The notes beneath the pieces were generated by a model that did not search any database, was not told the DNA's origin, and worked only from the letters and a program-made list of their open reading frames with translations. This document shows, piece after piece, positions 48,054 to 56,340 of a stretch of 64,000 nt of DNA. Made by a program: the position numbers and the translations under genes. The stretch's first letter is position 1. The number at the start of each line of letters is the position of its first letter. This stretch comes from Parahoeflea halophila (GTDB taxonomy: Bacteria; Pseudomonadota; Alphaproteobacteria; Rhizobiales; Rhizobiaceae). The DNA lies in the NCBI RefSeq assembly GCF_900220985.1, contig NZ_OCPC01000003.1, forward strand, positions 520,655 through 584,654. Direction: 5' to 3'.

Positions 48054-48938
48054 TTACTTCACATATTTTCGCCAATTGTGCTCTTCCTTGAAGCCGAGCA
48101 TTTCGCGGATCTTGCGGTTGGAATAAAGCGCTTCATGCTCGCCCATCTCGCGGCTGAACGGCACGTTTGGGAAGAACTGCTCGGCGATCTTTGCCGTTGG
48201 CATGTCGACCGAGTTGGTGTCGTTGCCGGCATTGAAGATCTGGAAGCCGAGGCCATCGGTCTTGAGGCAGCGATCCACGATCTGGCCGAGATCCCGCGCA
48301 TCAATGTAGCAGAAGATGTTGCGGCGGCGGACGGCGGGGTCGGCGAAGAAACCGGGGAAGCGGTCATACTCGTCGGGCTCCATCACGTTGCCGATCCGCA
48401 GCGCGTAAATATCGGCGCCGGAGCGGCGCTGGAAGCCGCGTGCGGTCTGCTCGTTGATGACTTTCGACATGCCGTAGGAATCCATCGGATTGACATCCAT
48501 GTCCTCCTCCACCGGCAGCGAGGCCGGGCTGACCTCGCCATCGGCGAAGCACACCCCATAGGTGGTTTCCGAGGAGGCGACGACGATCTTGCGAATGCCG
48601 AGTTTCACTGCTGCCTCGAGCACGTTGTAGGTGCCGATGGTGTTGACCCGGAAGGTTTCATTGTCGGGCCGGATCAGGATCCGCGGCACGGCCGCGAAAT
48701 GCACAACCGCGTCAAACCGCGGCACGCCGGTGCCGGGCACAAGCTCCCCGAAATTGGCGTAGCTGGTCATGACGTTGAACATCTGGCCTGAATCGGTGAT
48801 GTCGGCAGTGAGATTGTCGACGCCGGGGTGATCAAGCGGCGTCAGATCGACATTGACGACATGATGGCCCTGGTCGACCAGATACGGAATGACGTGACGT
48901 CCGGCCTTGCCGGACCCACCGGTGAACAATATGCGCAT
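48054..48938 (-). CDS. NAD-dependent epimerase/dehydratase, uronate dehydrogenase-like
   Basis: This 294-residue extended short-chain dehydrogenase starts MRILFTGGSGKAGRHV (NAD motif) and has SSETTYG and the catalytic YGMSK. The size and motif spacing fit GalE-like epimerases and uronate dehydrogenases. Next to a carboxylate transporter, oxidation of a sugar acid is plausible, but the substrate cannot be read from sequence. The ATG at 48938 follows GGGAGAA. The 36-base gap to the flavoprotein gene upstream suggests an operon. Confidence 0.75.
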   Translation of the reverse strand: MRILFTGGSGKAGRHVIPYLVDQGHHVVNVDLTPLDHPGVDNLTADITDSGQMFNVMTSYANFGELVPGTGVPRFDAVVHFAAVPRILIRPDNETFRVNTIGTYNVLEAAVKLGIRKIVVASSETTYGVCFADGEVSPASLPVEEDMDVNPMDSYGMSKVINEQTARGFQRRSGADIYALRIGNVMEPDEYDRFPGFFADPAVRRRNIFCYIDARDLGQIVDRCLKTDGLGFQIFNAGNDTNSVDMPTAKIAEQFFPNVPFSREMGEHEALYSNRKIREMLGFKEEHNWRKYVK

Positions 48939-48974
48939 TGTGTTTTCTCCCTTGCCGAACATGCGTGAACACAC

Positions 48975-50165
48975 TCAGACACTGCGCCCTGCGGCGGCGC
49001 CCGATGACCAGGCCCATTGAAAATTGTGCCCGCCAAGATGGCCGGTGACATCCATGACTTCGCCAACGAAATACAGCCCCGGAACCAGACGGCTCTGCAT
49101 GGTCTTCTGGTTGATGTCGGCTGTATCGACCCCGCCGAGCGTAACTTCGGCCGTGCGGTAGCCCTCGGTTCCGCCTGGCACGAGACTGAATGAATGGATC
49201 TCCGCCACTATCTCGTCAATCGCAGCATTGCTCAAGTCGGCCAGCCGCGAGATCCTGTCACCGGCTGCCTGACCGAGCTGCTGGGTCAATCTCTTGGGCA
49301 GCACCTCGGCAAGCACGGTCCAGACCGAGACCTTCGGCCGTCGGCCGCGCTCCGTCTTCAATAGGGCTGCCAGATCGGTTCCCGGCGCAAGATCGATTTC
49401 GACACTTTCTCCCTCGCGCCAGTAGGACGAGATCTGCAGCATCGCCGGGCCGGAAATGCCGCGATGGGTGAACAGCATGGCCTCGTCAAAGGCTGCACCG
49501 TTGCAGACTGCTCGGACATCGAGCGAAACGCCGGAGAGGCCGCCCCAGCTGTCATGCATGTTCGAGGCCCAGGTGAACGGCACCAGACCGGCTCGGGTGT
49601 CGGTGACCGCGTGGCCAAACTGCCGGGCAATGTCATAGCCAAAACCGGTGGCGCCCATCTTCGGGATCGACTTGCCGCCGGTGGCGACCACCAGCGATTG
49701 CCCCTGCCAGGTGCCGGCGCTGGTCTTGACCGAAAATCCGCCTTCGGCCTGCCGGACTTCCAGTATCTCGGCCGATAATTGCAGCCTGCCGCCGGTATCC
49801 CGGATGTCGTCTGTCAGCATGGCGATAATCTCGCGCGCCGAACCGTCGCAGAACAACTGCCCCAATGTCTTCTCGTGATAGGATATGCCACGGGCTTTCA
49901 CGCGATCGATGAAATCATGCTGGGTAAAGGACTTGAGCGCCGAAATGGCAAAATGCCTGTTACCGGAAATGAAGTTTGCAGGCGTGCAGTGAAGGTTTGT
50001 GAAGTTGCAGCGCCCGCCGCCGGAAATCCGGATCTTCTCGCCCGGCGCCTTGGCATGGTCGATAACGACGACAGAGCGGCCGCGACGGCCCGCCTCGATG
50101 GCGGCCATCATACCTGCGGCGCCTGCGCCCATGATGACGACATCCGTTTTGATTGTGGCGGGCAT
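48975..50165 (-). CDS. BaiN/HI0933-family flavoprotein
   Basis: This 396-residue NAD(P)/FAD protein has the N-terminal dinucleotide motif IMGAGAAGMMAAIEAGRRG and the family hallmark GEKIRISGGGRCNFTN. The C-terminal block VTLGGVDTADINQKTMQS and VGEVMDVTGHLGGHNFQWAWSSG close the FAD site. The cellular role of HI0933/YhiN proteins is not settled. The ATG at 50165 is used; the frame is open 62 codons upstream. It faces away from the mutarotase-like gene at 50338. Confidence 0.9.
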   Translation of the reverse strand: MPATIKTDVVIMGAGAAGMMAAIEAGRRGRSVVVIDHAKAPGEKIRISGGGRCNFTNLHCTPANFISGNRHFAISALKSFTQHDFIDRVKARGISYHEKTLGQLFCDGSAREIIAMLTDDIRDTGGRLQLSAEILEVRQAEGGFSVKTSAGTWQGQSLVVATGGKSIPKMGATGFGYDIARQFGHAVTDTRAGLVPFTWASNMHDSWGGLSGVSLDVRAVCNGAAFDEAMLFTHRGISGPAMLQISSYWREGESVEIDLAPGTDLAALLKTERGRRPKVSVWTVLAEVLPKRLTQQLGQAAGDRISRLADLSNAAIDEIVAEIHSFSLVPGGTEGYRTAEVTLGGVDTADINQKTMQSRLVPGLYFVGEVMDVTGHLGGHNFQWAWSSGAAAGRSV

Positions 50166-50337
50166 TGAGACTCCGGGAATGGTCAGGTGGTCGCGGTGGC
50201 AGCCGCGAGCGCGTTGGAACGCATTAGCAGACCACGCGGCTGCAACAAACCCCGGAGGAATTGATGCCATGTCGCTGCGCTTGCCATACCATCCCCCCGG
50301 CTTGTAGGGATTTGACCTCTCTTCACCGGATCTGACC

Positions 50338-51435
50338 ATGACCACCTGCACGCTAGAAATCGATCCCGTTTCGCTGACCCTGGACCTGAGTGTCGGTCAC
50401 ATTGCCGAGCTGAAGATCCGCGACGGTCAACGCATGCTCACACCGCTCCACCGGGCGCCGTGGGCCGATGACCCGTTTGCCGTGTTTCCGGAGAGCACAC
50501 CGCCAAACGTGCGCCGGTTGTCAGGGGATTTCTTCTGCGCACCGTTCGGCCGCAACGACGTGGAAGATGCACCGTCGCATGGCTGGCCGGCCAACAGCGC
50601 CTGGGATCATCTTGAAACCATTAGGCAGGATGACCGGCTCACGGCAGTTTTCCGGCTGCAGAAGCCGGTGATGGGGGCGATTGTCGAAAAGCGCATCACA
50701 CTGATCGCCGGCCATCCCTTCGTCTACCAAGAACATTGTTTCATCGGAGGCACCGGTTCCATTTCTGCGGCACACCACGTGATGGTGCACATGGCGGAAG
50801 GTGGTGACCTGGCGGTTTCTCCGAAGCTCGGCGCGCGGACACCGCCGGAAGCGCTTGAACCCGACCCGGCCCGGGGCCGCTCACGGCTTGCCTATCCGGC
50901 GGAAAGCAAGGATCTGACCGCCTTCCCGCTGGCAGACGGCGGCACGGCAGACCTGACGAGCTATCCGGTGGCCGAACGCCACGAGGATTTTTTAACACTG
51001 GTCGAGGCGCCCGGGCAGGCTCTTGCGTGGAGTGTCGTAAGCCGGAAGGCGGAACAGGACCGGGTGATCGTGCTCAAACGGCCGGATATCCTGCCGGTCA
51101 CCATGCTGTGGATGAGCAACGGCGGACGGGATTATGCGCCCTGGTCGGGACGGCATACGGGGGTTCTGGGTATAGAGGACGCGCGGGCATCGCCACTTGG
51201 CCATGCGGATTCGAGCCGCGACAACAGCTTTACGCGGAGGGGCGTCGCAACCGCGTTCGAGTTGCATGACGGTACGACGATACGCATTCGCCAGATTGTT
51301 GGCGCCTGCACGGCGGAAATCGCCGACAGCAAGGTTGCGGAATTATACGAAGAAAAAGACGGAAAGCTGGCCGTCAGGCTGAAAGGCGGGGCGGTTCGCA
51401 GAATAACTTACGATTCGGCGTTTCTCACCAAATAG
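50338..51435 (+). CDS. Galactose mutarotase-like fold protein, function unknown
   Basis: This 365-residue protein reads as beta-rich with the general pattern of aldose epimerase-like domains: HIAELKIRDGQRMLTPLHRAPW at the start, FFCAPFGRND, a central KRITLIAGHPFVYQEH and later MLWMSNGG. No signal peptide is visible. I do not recognise a precise family, and the catalytic His/Glu pair of true aldose epimerases is not certain. The neighbouring sugar dehydrogenase fits carbohydrate use. Confidence 0.5.
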   Translation: MTTCTLEIDPVSLTLDLSVGHIAELKIRDGQRMLTPLHRAPWADDPFAVFPESTPPNVRRLSGDFFCAPFGRNDVEDAPSHGWPANSAWDHLETIRQDDRLTAVFRLQKPVMGAIVEKRITLIAGHPFVYQEHCFIGGTGSISAAHHVMVHMAEGGDLAVSPKLGARTPPEALEPDPARGRSRLAYPAESKDLTAFPLADGGTADLTSYPVAERHEDFLTLVEAPGQALAWSVVSRKAEQDRVIVLKRPDILPVTMLWMSNGGRDYAPWSGRHTGVLGIEDARASPLGHADSSRDNSFTRRGVATAFELHDGTTIRIRQIVGACTAEIADSKVAELYEEKDGKLAVRLKGGAVRRITYDSAFLTK

Positions 51436-51471
51436 TCTTTCAGGAGAGCTCACCAGGGGAGCGGGCATAAA

Positions 51472-51502
51472 ATGCAGTCTCCCGGCGAACGGGAGACTGC
51501 AT
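51472..51502. terminator. Strong bidirectional hairpin terminator
   Basis: A perfect 13-bp stem (ATGCAGTCTCCCG / CGGGAGACTGCAT) with loop GCGAA lies between the convergent mutarotase-like gene and the lipoprotein gene. On the minus strand it is followed by TTTTAT, so it should end the lipoprotein transcript and may also stop plus-strand transcription. Confidence 0.75.
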
Positions 51503-51522
51503 CATTTACGAGATATCGGATC

Positions 51523-51783
51523 TCAGCACGGAGCTTCGTAGATGCGGCCCTGAGCATCGCGATAGCGGCACATGCCGGGCGTGGTTGCCGCGCCGATCAG
51601 TGCCCCGGCTGCACCACCAATCAGCGCGCCACCCGCGACGTTGTTGCCTGTGGCGGCTGCAACCAGCGCACCGGTTCCGGCGCCGACAGCAGCGCCAGTG
51701 CCGGCCCGCTTTTCCGTTGTCGTGCAGCCAGCTGCGACGAGAAGGGACAAAGCTGCGAGGGTTGAAAGAACGAGTCTGGTCAT
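51523..51783 (-). CDS. Glycine-zipper lipoprotein
   Basis: This 86-residue protein has a lipoprotein signal with the lipidation Cys at about residue 20 (LLVAAGC). A glycine/alanine zipper (GTGAAVGAGTGALVAAATG through GGALIGGAAGALIGAAT) follows, and the protein ends in a short cysteine-containing tail (CRYRDAQGRIYEAPC). It resembles small YMGG/OsmB-like outer membrane lipoproteins. GGAG lies seven bases before the ATG at 51783. Confidence 0.8.
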   Translation of the reverse strand: MTRLVLSTLAALSLLVAAGCTTTEKRAGTGAAVGAGTGALVAAATGNNVAGGALIGGAAGALIGAATTPGMCRYRDAQGRIYEAPC

Positions 51784-51828
51784 CAAAGGCTCCATCATGG
51801 GGGGCTGATATTTGAAACGGAGGCGGAC

Positions 51829-51939
51829 TCAGTCGAATGACGACGTGTGCTTCCGGGCCACGCTTTCATTGTACAAGATAACGATGGCCGAGACCATCAT
51901 GGCGATGCTCATCGCAAGTGCAAGCGTTGAAATCAACAT
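51829..51939 (-). CDS. Possible small membrane protein (36 aa)
   Basis: A short frame with one hydrophobic helix (LISTLALAMSIAMMVSAIVILY) and a polar tail. AAAGGA lies just before the ATG at 51939; an in-frame ATG at 51963 would give 44 residues. No family is recognised. The ribosome site and a clean membrane helix argue for a real small protein; the small size argues for caution. Confidence 0.4.
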   Translation of the reverse strand: MLISTLALAMSIAMMVSAIVILYNESVARKHTSSFD

Positions 51940-52250
51940 GGTCAGTCCTTTCACGTCGTTCATCTGATGTTCCGACCCTTCAACGCTGAATGGCCGCATT
52001 TGGTTTCCACAAAGAGCGAAATAATTTTCAACCCATTCGCATGCGTTGCCCGGCACAGCGTGTGATGCAAACATGACGCCAGAGCAACGCGGCCGATTTA
52101 AGAGCAATCTGCGGAACAAAAAATGAGCGCATTGCCCACCATTTCATCACGGAGGCGCATCTGCACAGGCTTGGGCAATACCAGCAACGAAATTGCTTGC
52201 GTGCGGCCCGTGCATTTCCGATGATCCTGATCGAATACTTGAGGGACCCG
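51940..52250. other. Gap upstream of ureD, no confident gene
   Basis: These 311 bases carry the start regions of a possible small membrane protein (minus) and ureD (plus). I see no convincing promoter hexamers or stems. The ureDA promoter presumably lies in the second half. Confidence 0.35.
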
Positions 52251-53126
52251 ATGACTTCCCTGTTTCCACTTCCGATTCCGCAAGGCGGCTCTGCCCTGCA
52301 GCGTACCCGCGGTGGTGGACGCCTGTCCGTCAAGCAGTCTGCGGGTGAAAGCCGGATTGACCGGCTGTATCAGGAGGGCGCGGCACGGATCCGGATTCCC
52401 CGGGTACAGCCGGGACTGCCGCTCGAGGCCGTGCTGATCAACACGGCGGGCGGACTGACCGGCGGGGACCAGATGGACTGGCGGTTCGAGGCAGGCTCTT
52501 GCGCCTCGATGACGCTTGCGACCCAGGCATGCGAGAAAACCTACAAGGCTCACGGCACCAGCGAAGCGCAGGTCTCGGTGCAGTTGAAGCTGCACCCGGA
52601 CAGCTCACTTGCGTGGCTGCCGCAGGAAACGATCCTGTTCGACCGCGCCCGGCTGGCGCGCTCCATAGAGGTAGATATGGCGGCGGGTTCCAGGCTGCTG
52701 ATGATCGAGCCGTTGGTCTTCGGCCGTCTGGCGATGGAAGAAGCCGTCATCAACGGTTACTTCCGCGACCGCTGGCGGGTGCGCCAGGAGGGCCGGTTGC
52801 TGCACGCTGAGGAAATGCGGTTAGGCCCGGATGTCGCCGATACGCTTGCGCGCAAGGCCGTTGCCGACGCCGGGCTGGCCATGGCCACCGTGTTGCTGAT
52901 TGCGCCTGAGGCCGAGGCGAGACTGGCCGCGGCCCGCAAACTGATCGGTGAAACCGGTGGTGTCAGCCATGTGAGAATGCGCTCGCGCGAGGCTGGCAAC
53001 GCACAAACTGGCAAGCTTCTTGCTCGCATTGTGGCAAGGGACAGCTACGATTTGCGCAAGGTGCTGGTACCTCTGATCCGCCTGCTCAACCCGCTGGGCG
53101 GCGTGCCGAAAGTCTGGTCGATATGA
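52251..53126 (+). CDS. ureD: Urease accessory protein UreD
   Basis: UreD (291 residues) binds apo-urease and, with UreF and UreG, admits nickel. Family blocks are [45 protein letters not shown] and the C-terminal [14 protein letters not shown]. The ATG at 52251 is preceded by GAGGGA; the frame is open 18 codons earlier. It is followed by ureA after ten bases. Confidence 0.95.
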   Translation: MTSLFPLPIPQGGSALQRTRGGGRLSVKQSAGESRIDRLYQEGAARIRIPRVQPGLPLEAVLINTAGGLTGGDQMDWRFEAGSCASMTLATQACEKTYKAHGTSEAQVSVQLKLHPDSSLAWLPQETILFDRARLARSIEVDMAAGSRLLMIEPLVFGRLAMEEAVINGYFRDRWRVRQEGRLLHAEEMRLGPDVADTLARKAVADAGLAMATVLLIAPEAEARLAAARKLIGETGGVSHVRMRSREAGNAQTGKLLARIVARDSYDLRKVLVPLIRLLNPLGGVPKVWSI

Positions 53127-53136
53127 AAGAGACGCC

Positions 53137-53439
53137 ATGAACCTGACCCCGAGGGAAAAAGACAAATTGCTCATCGCCATGGCTGCTATCGTGGCCCGCA
53201 AGCGGTTGGAACGGGGCGTCAAGCTCAATCATCCCGAAGCCATCGCCCTGATCACCGACTTTGTCGTCGAAGGCGCGCGCGACGGCCGCGCGGTCGCTGA
53301 CCTGATGGAAGCCGGCGCGCATGTGATCAGCCGCGACCAGGTGATGGACGGCATTGCCGCAATGATCCACGATATCCAGATCGAGGCCACCTTTCCCGAT
53401 GGCACCAAGCTGGTGACCGTGCATCAACCGATACGCTGA
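53137..53439 (+). CDS. ureA: Urease gamma subunit
   Basis: The 100-residue gamma subunit starts [17 protein letters not shown] and contains [10 protein letters not shown] and [16 protein letters not shown], all nearly invariant in UreA. It follows ureD closely. Unlike in standard clusters, ureB does not come next: an opposite-strand gene with its own terminator lies between them. Confidence 0.97.
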   Translation: MNLTPREKDKLLIAMAAIVARKRLERGVKLNHPEAIALITDFVVEGARDGRAVADLMEAGAHVISRDQVMDGIAAMIHDIQIEATFPDGTKLVTVHQPIR

Positions 53440-53484
53440 CCGATGACAAGGGCGCTCTCCATTTCAGCAGCGGAAAATGCGCAC

Positions 53485-53512
53485 AAAAAAAGCGCGGGCC
53501 GCAACCCGCGCT
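53485..53512 (-). terminator. Rho-independent terminator of the signal-peptide protein gene
   Basis: An 8-bp stem (AGCGCGGG / CCCGCGCT, 53491-53512) is followed on the minus strand by a T run (A run at 53485-53490). It ends the transcript of the 180-residue gene at 53533 and faces the end of ureA. Confidence 0.75.
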
Positions 53513-53532
53513 TCTGTGAGACTGACAAGTTA

Positions 53533-54075
53533 TCAGCGGACGTAGACCGTCAGCGAACCGTTCGCGCCGGTCTTGGCGGCGATCACGCTGGAAAGATTGA
53601 CACCTTCGGCCTCAAGCTTCTCATAGACGCCGGCGTTTGCCTGAAGCGACGTGCGCAAGTCGGAGACCGCGCTCTCGTTCTCACTCACCGCCTGATCGAC
53701 CTTGTCGGCAGAGACGCCGGCAGAATCGAGTTTGACGACGGTTACATCCTTGACCTCGCTCATCGCGCTGACATCAGTGGCCACTTTGCCGTTGGCGCTG
53801 ATTGCCGAAAGCACTTCGCTGTCGCTGTTGCCCGCATTCGCACGCAAATCCGTGTCAACGGTGGTGTCCACACCCAGTTTGGCATTGCCGCCGCCGGCTT
53901 CAACACTGGTACCGGCCGAAGCGTCTGCCGAACCGCTGTTTACAGCAGCGTTGGAGCCGCTGCTGGCCCCGAGATTGGCTCCGGCGTCTGCTCCAACCGA
54001 GCCCGCAAGTGCCGGGGCTATAGCAAAGCTCGAAGTCATGAGGGCGGCAGTCAAAATCTTCATCGTACGTTTCAT
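53533..54075 (-). CDS. Exported Ala/Ser/Gly-rich protein of unknown function
   Basis: This 180-residue protein has a good signal peptide (MKRTMKILTAALMTSSFAIA, cleavage after ALA near residue 24). The mature N-terminus is low complexity (GADAGANLGASSGSNAAVNSGSADASAG). The C-terminal half has helical spacing and ends LTVYVR. No enzymatic motif is visible. GGAGAG precedes the ATG. It is transcribed against the urease genes and has its own terminator, so it breaks the ureDA-ureB unit. Confidence 0.75.
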   Translation of the reverse strand: MKRTMKILTAALMTSSFAIAPALAGSVGADAGANLGASSGSNAAVNSGSADASAGTSVEAGGGNAKLGVDTTVDTDLRANAGNSDSEVLSAISANGKVATDVSAMSEVKDVTVVKLDSAGVSADKVDQAVSENESAVSDLRTSLQANAGVYEKLEAEGVNLSSVIAAKTGANGSLTVYVR

Positions 54076-54276
54076 AGGATCTCTCCTTTTTCCGTTTTGG
54101 TCGCCACCCGTTCAGCGCCGGGTGGCAGGGTCAAAACGATGTTGCGCCGAAGTGGTTGCGTGAAGACCGAGGGCAATTTCGTGATGTTTTCGTGGCGTGA
54201 AAATGTCCTTGCGCGAAAGACCGCCTGCCCCCGCTCCGGCCGGTCTGCTTTACACGGCGAACCAAAGCGACTCGCG

Positions 54277-54301
54277 GGAACGGAATGCGGTAAAGCGGGT
54301 T
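54277..54301 (+). promoter_or_regulatory. Weak EcfG-like promoter candidate before ureB
   Basis: GGAAC, 16 bases, then GGTT lies 27 bases before the ureB start. The general stress sigma factor EcfG of alphaproteobacteria prefers GGAAC-N16/17-CGTT, so one base differs. ureB must have its own promoter because an opposite-strand gene lies before it; this is the best candidate I see. Confidence 0.25.
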
Positions 54302-54328
54302 GTGGGAACACAGTTTGAGGAAGAATTC

Positions 54329-54634
54329 ATGATACCAGGCCAGATCATAACCCGGGACGGCGAAATCGAGCTCAATACCGGCGCCCAGACCATCACCCTC
54401 AAGGTCGCCAATACCGGCGATCGCCCTGTGCAGGTGGGCAGCCACTATCATTTCTTCGAGACCAACGAGGCTCTGCGCTTTGATCGCGATCAGACGCGCG
54501 GACTCAGGCTCGACATTGCCGCCGGCACTGCCGTGCGGTTCGAGCCAGGTCAGGAACGCGACGTGACGCTTGTGCCGCTGTCGGGCACCCGCGAGGTCTA
54601 TGGATTTCAGCAGAAGGTGATGGGAGAACTCTGA
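54329..54634 (+). CDS. ureB: Urease beta subunit
   Basis: The 101-residue beta subunit begins [16 protein letters not shown] and contains the UreB signature [11 protein letters not shown] and [15 protein letters not shown]. The ATG at 54329 follows GAGGAAG; the longer open frame upstream is not family-like. It is 890 bases downstream of ureA and is followed 39 bases later by a cyclase-family gene. Confidence 0.96.
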   Translation: MIPGQIITRDGEIELNTGAQTITLKVANTGDRPVQVGSHYHFFETNEALRFDRDQTRGLRLDIAAGTAVRFEPGQERDVTLVPLSGTREVYGFQQKVMGEL

Positions 54635-54673
54635 AGCTTTCGCATCACGCCAACCAAGAGACGGGGAAGCCGC

Positions 54674-55489
54674 ATGTGCCATGTCTGTGTCATCAACAAC
54701 GTCAAATCCTCAATGCTGTCGCGACGTGACTTCTTCCGGAAGACGGCAGCGGCCGGTCTTGCGGCGACCGCAGCTGGCGCCGTGTCCGCGCGTCCGGCGC
54801 TGGCCCAGGCGTCCGGCAAGGTTGTCGATCTGACCCATACACTGGACGGGGATTTTCCCACCTTCGATGGCAAACCCGGCATTCTCTTCACCGAGAATGT
54901 CAATTTTGACGAATCCGGCTATCAGATCTGGGAGCTGACCATATTCGAGCATTCCGGCACCCATATCGATGCGCCGCTGCATTTCAGCAAGGACGGCACG
55001 TCGGTTGCCGAGCTCGATCCGCAAAACCTGATCTGTCCGCTGTGCATCATCGATATCAAGAGCAAGGCCGCAGAGGAGCCCAATTCCATGGTCGAGCCTG
55101 AAGACGTGGAAGCCTATGTCAGCGCGCATGGCGAGATCCCGCAAGGCGCTTGCGTGGCGATGAATTCGGGCTGGCAAGACAAGCTCGGCGACCCGAGCTA
55201 CCGAAATGATGCGGAAGGCAACTTCGCATTCCCCGGCTTTTCCAAGGCGGCCACTGACATGCTTGCAGACATGGGTGCCGCGTCCATTGCCGTCGACACG
55301 CTGTCGCTTGACCCGGGCAATTCGTCCGACTTCGCGGTTCACTATTCCTGGCTTCCGAGCGGACGCTTCGGCATAGAGAACATCGCCAATCTCGATGCAT
55401 TGCCAGCCAGGGGGGCCACTCTTTTTGTCGGCGCGCCCAAGCATAAAGACGGCACCGGTGGACCTGCCCGCGTCATGGCCATGATCTAG
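54674..55489 (+). CDS. Cyclase/kynurenine formamidase-family protein with Tat signal
   Basis: This 271-residue protein carries a twin-arginine signal (SRRDFFRK at about 16-23, then an alanine-rich hydrophobic stretch to about residue 46). The mature part has the metal-binding HSGTHIDAPLHF motif of the cyclase family (PF04199), which includes kynurenine formamidase and isatin hydrolase. It is therefore probably a periplasmic amide or lactam hydrolase with unknown substrate. It sits between ureB and ureC in the same direction. Confidence 0.85.
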   Translation: MCHVCVINNVKSSMLSRRDFFRKTAAAGLAATAAGAVSARPALAQASGKVVDLTHTLDGDFPTFDGKPGILFTENVNFDESGYQIWELTIFEHSGTHIDAPLHFSKDGTSVAELDPQNLICPLCIIDIKSKAAEEPNSMVEPEDVEAYVSAHGEIPQGACVAMNSGWQDKLGDPSYRNDAEGNFAFPGFSKAATDMLADMGAASIAVDTLSLDPGNSSDFAVHYSWLPSGRFGIENIANLDALPARGATLFVGAPKHKDGTGGPARVMAMI

Positions 55490-55502
55490 GAGCAAACAGC
55501 TG

Positions 55503-55829
55503 ATGCCGCGCAAACCCGTAAATCCGGTTGAAATCTGGCAGGCCTATGTCGGACTTGGCATGTTGGCGCTCGAAGCGCAGGCCGTAATCGGCATACGGTT
55601 GCTGGGCATGAGTGGCGCCTTTCCCGTCGGCAAGTCCGAAAACAGAAAGATGCTGGCGGAAAAGCCGCCGGCATTTGCCAGGGCCGCGACCGCGGCCGCG
55701 AAGAAAGCTGTGGCGGGCGGCAGCCCGGAACAAATCCTGACAGCTGCGGTCAAGCCATTGACCAGAACCGCGCGCGCAAACCGCAAGCGGCTCGTTTCGA
55801 AGGCGGTGGCGCGCCGCAAGAAGACATGA
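55503..55829 (+). CDS. Small phasin-like basic protein
   Basis: This 108-residue protein has an N-terminal segment (NPVEIWQAYVGLGMLALEAQAVIGIRLLGMSG) typical of small phasin-like or so-called antifreeze proteins of rhizobia. The C-terminal half is Ala/Lys/Arg-rich and ends in a cluster of basic residues. Phasins coat polyhydroxybutyrate granules, but the match is short. It starts 13 bases after the cyclase gene and overlaps the next gene by four bases. Confidence 0.6.
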   Translation: MPRKPVNPVEIWQAYVGLGMLALEAQAVIGIRLLGMSGAFPVGKSENRKMLAEKPPAFARAATAAAKKAVAGGSPEQILTAAVKPLTRTARANRKRLVSKAVARRKKT

Positions 55830-56284
55830 GGCGCGCCGTGGCACAAAAAGGAGTGAGACGGGCGTGGTTATTGACCATCCTGCTCGAGACGGCTCTGTTG
55901 GCAGGCGCGGCTGGCGTCGCGCGCGCCGACGACATGCCCGACTGTATTGACCCTATGAGCCAGGTTGAACTGACCTATTGTGCAGCCATAGACTACGAAA
56001 CGGCCGATGCCGAGCTCAATGCAATCTGGCCGGACATCGTCGCGGCGGCCAAATCCCAGGATCAATATGTGGCCGAGCAGGTGGAAGGAACCGATGTTCC
56101 CACCACGCTTCAGGCACTGCGCAACGCCCAGCGGGCCTGGATCACGTTTCGTGATGCACAATGCGAATACGAAGCCTACGAGGTGTTCGGCGGCACAAGC
56201 CAGTCGATGGTCGGCAGCCTCTGCCTTGCGCGTCTGACACGCGAGCGGATCGAGGTGCTGTCGCGTACGCTGCAGAATCGTTGA
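55826..56284 (+). CDS. LprI-like (DUF1311) secreted protein
   Basis: This 152-residue protein has a signal peptide ending near VARA (about residue 34). The mature domain contains CIDPMSQVELTYCAAIDYETADAELNAIW and RNAQRAWITFRDAQCEYEAY, the DUF1311/LprI pattern with conserved cysteines. LprI of mycobacteria inhibits lysozyme; the function here is unknown. It overlaps the phasin-like gene (ATGA) and lies 56 bases before ureC. Confidence 0.85.
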   Translation: MRRAVAQKGVRRAWLLTILLETALLAGAAGVARADDMPDCIDPMSQVELTYCAAIDYETADAELNAIWPDIVAAAKSQDQYVAEQVEGTDVPTTLQALRNAQRAWITFRDAQCEYEAYEVFGGTSQSMVGSLCLARLTRERIEVLSRTLQNR

Positions 56285-56340
56285 TGGCCTGATTGTTGCT
56301 TGCTCATACATGTGAGTAGCGAACCAGACGAGGATCACAC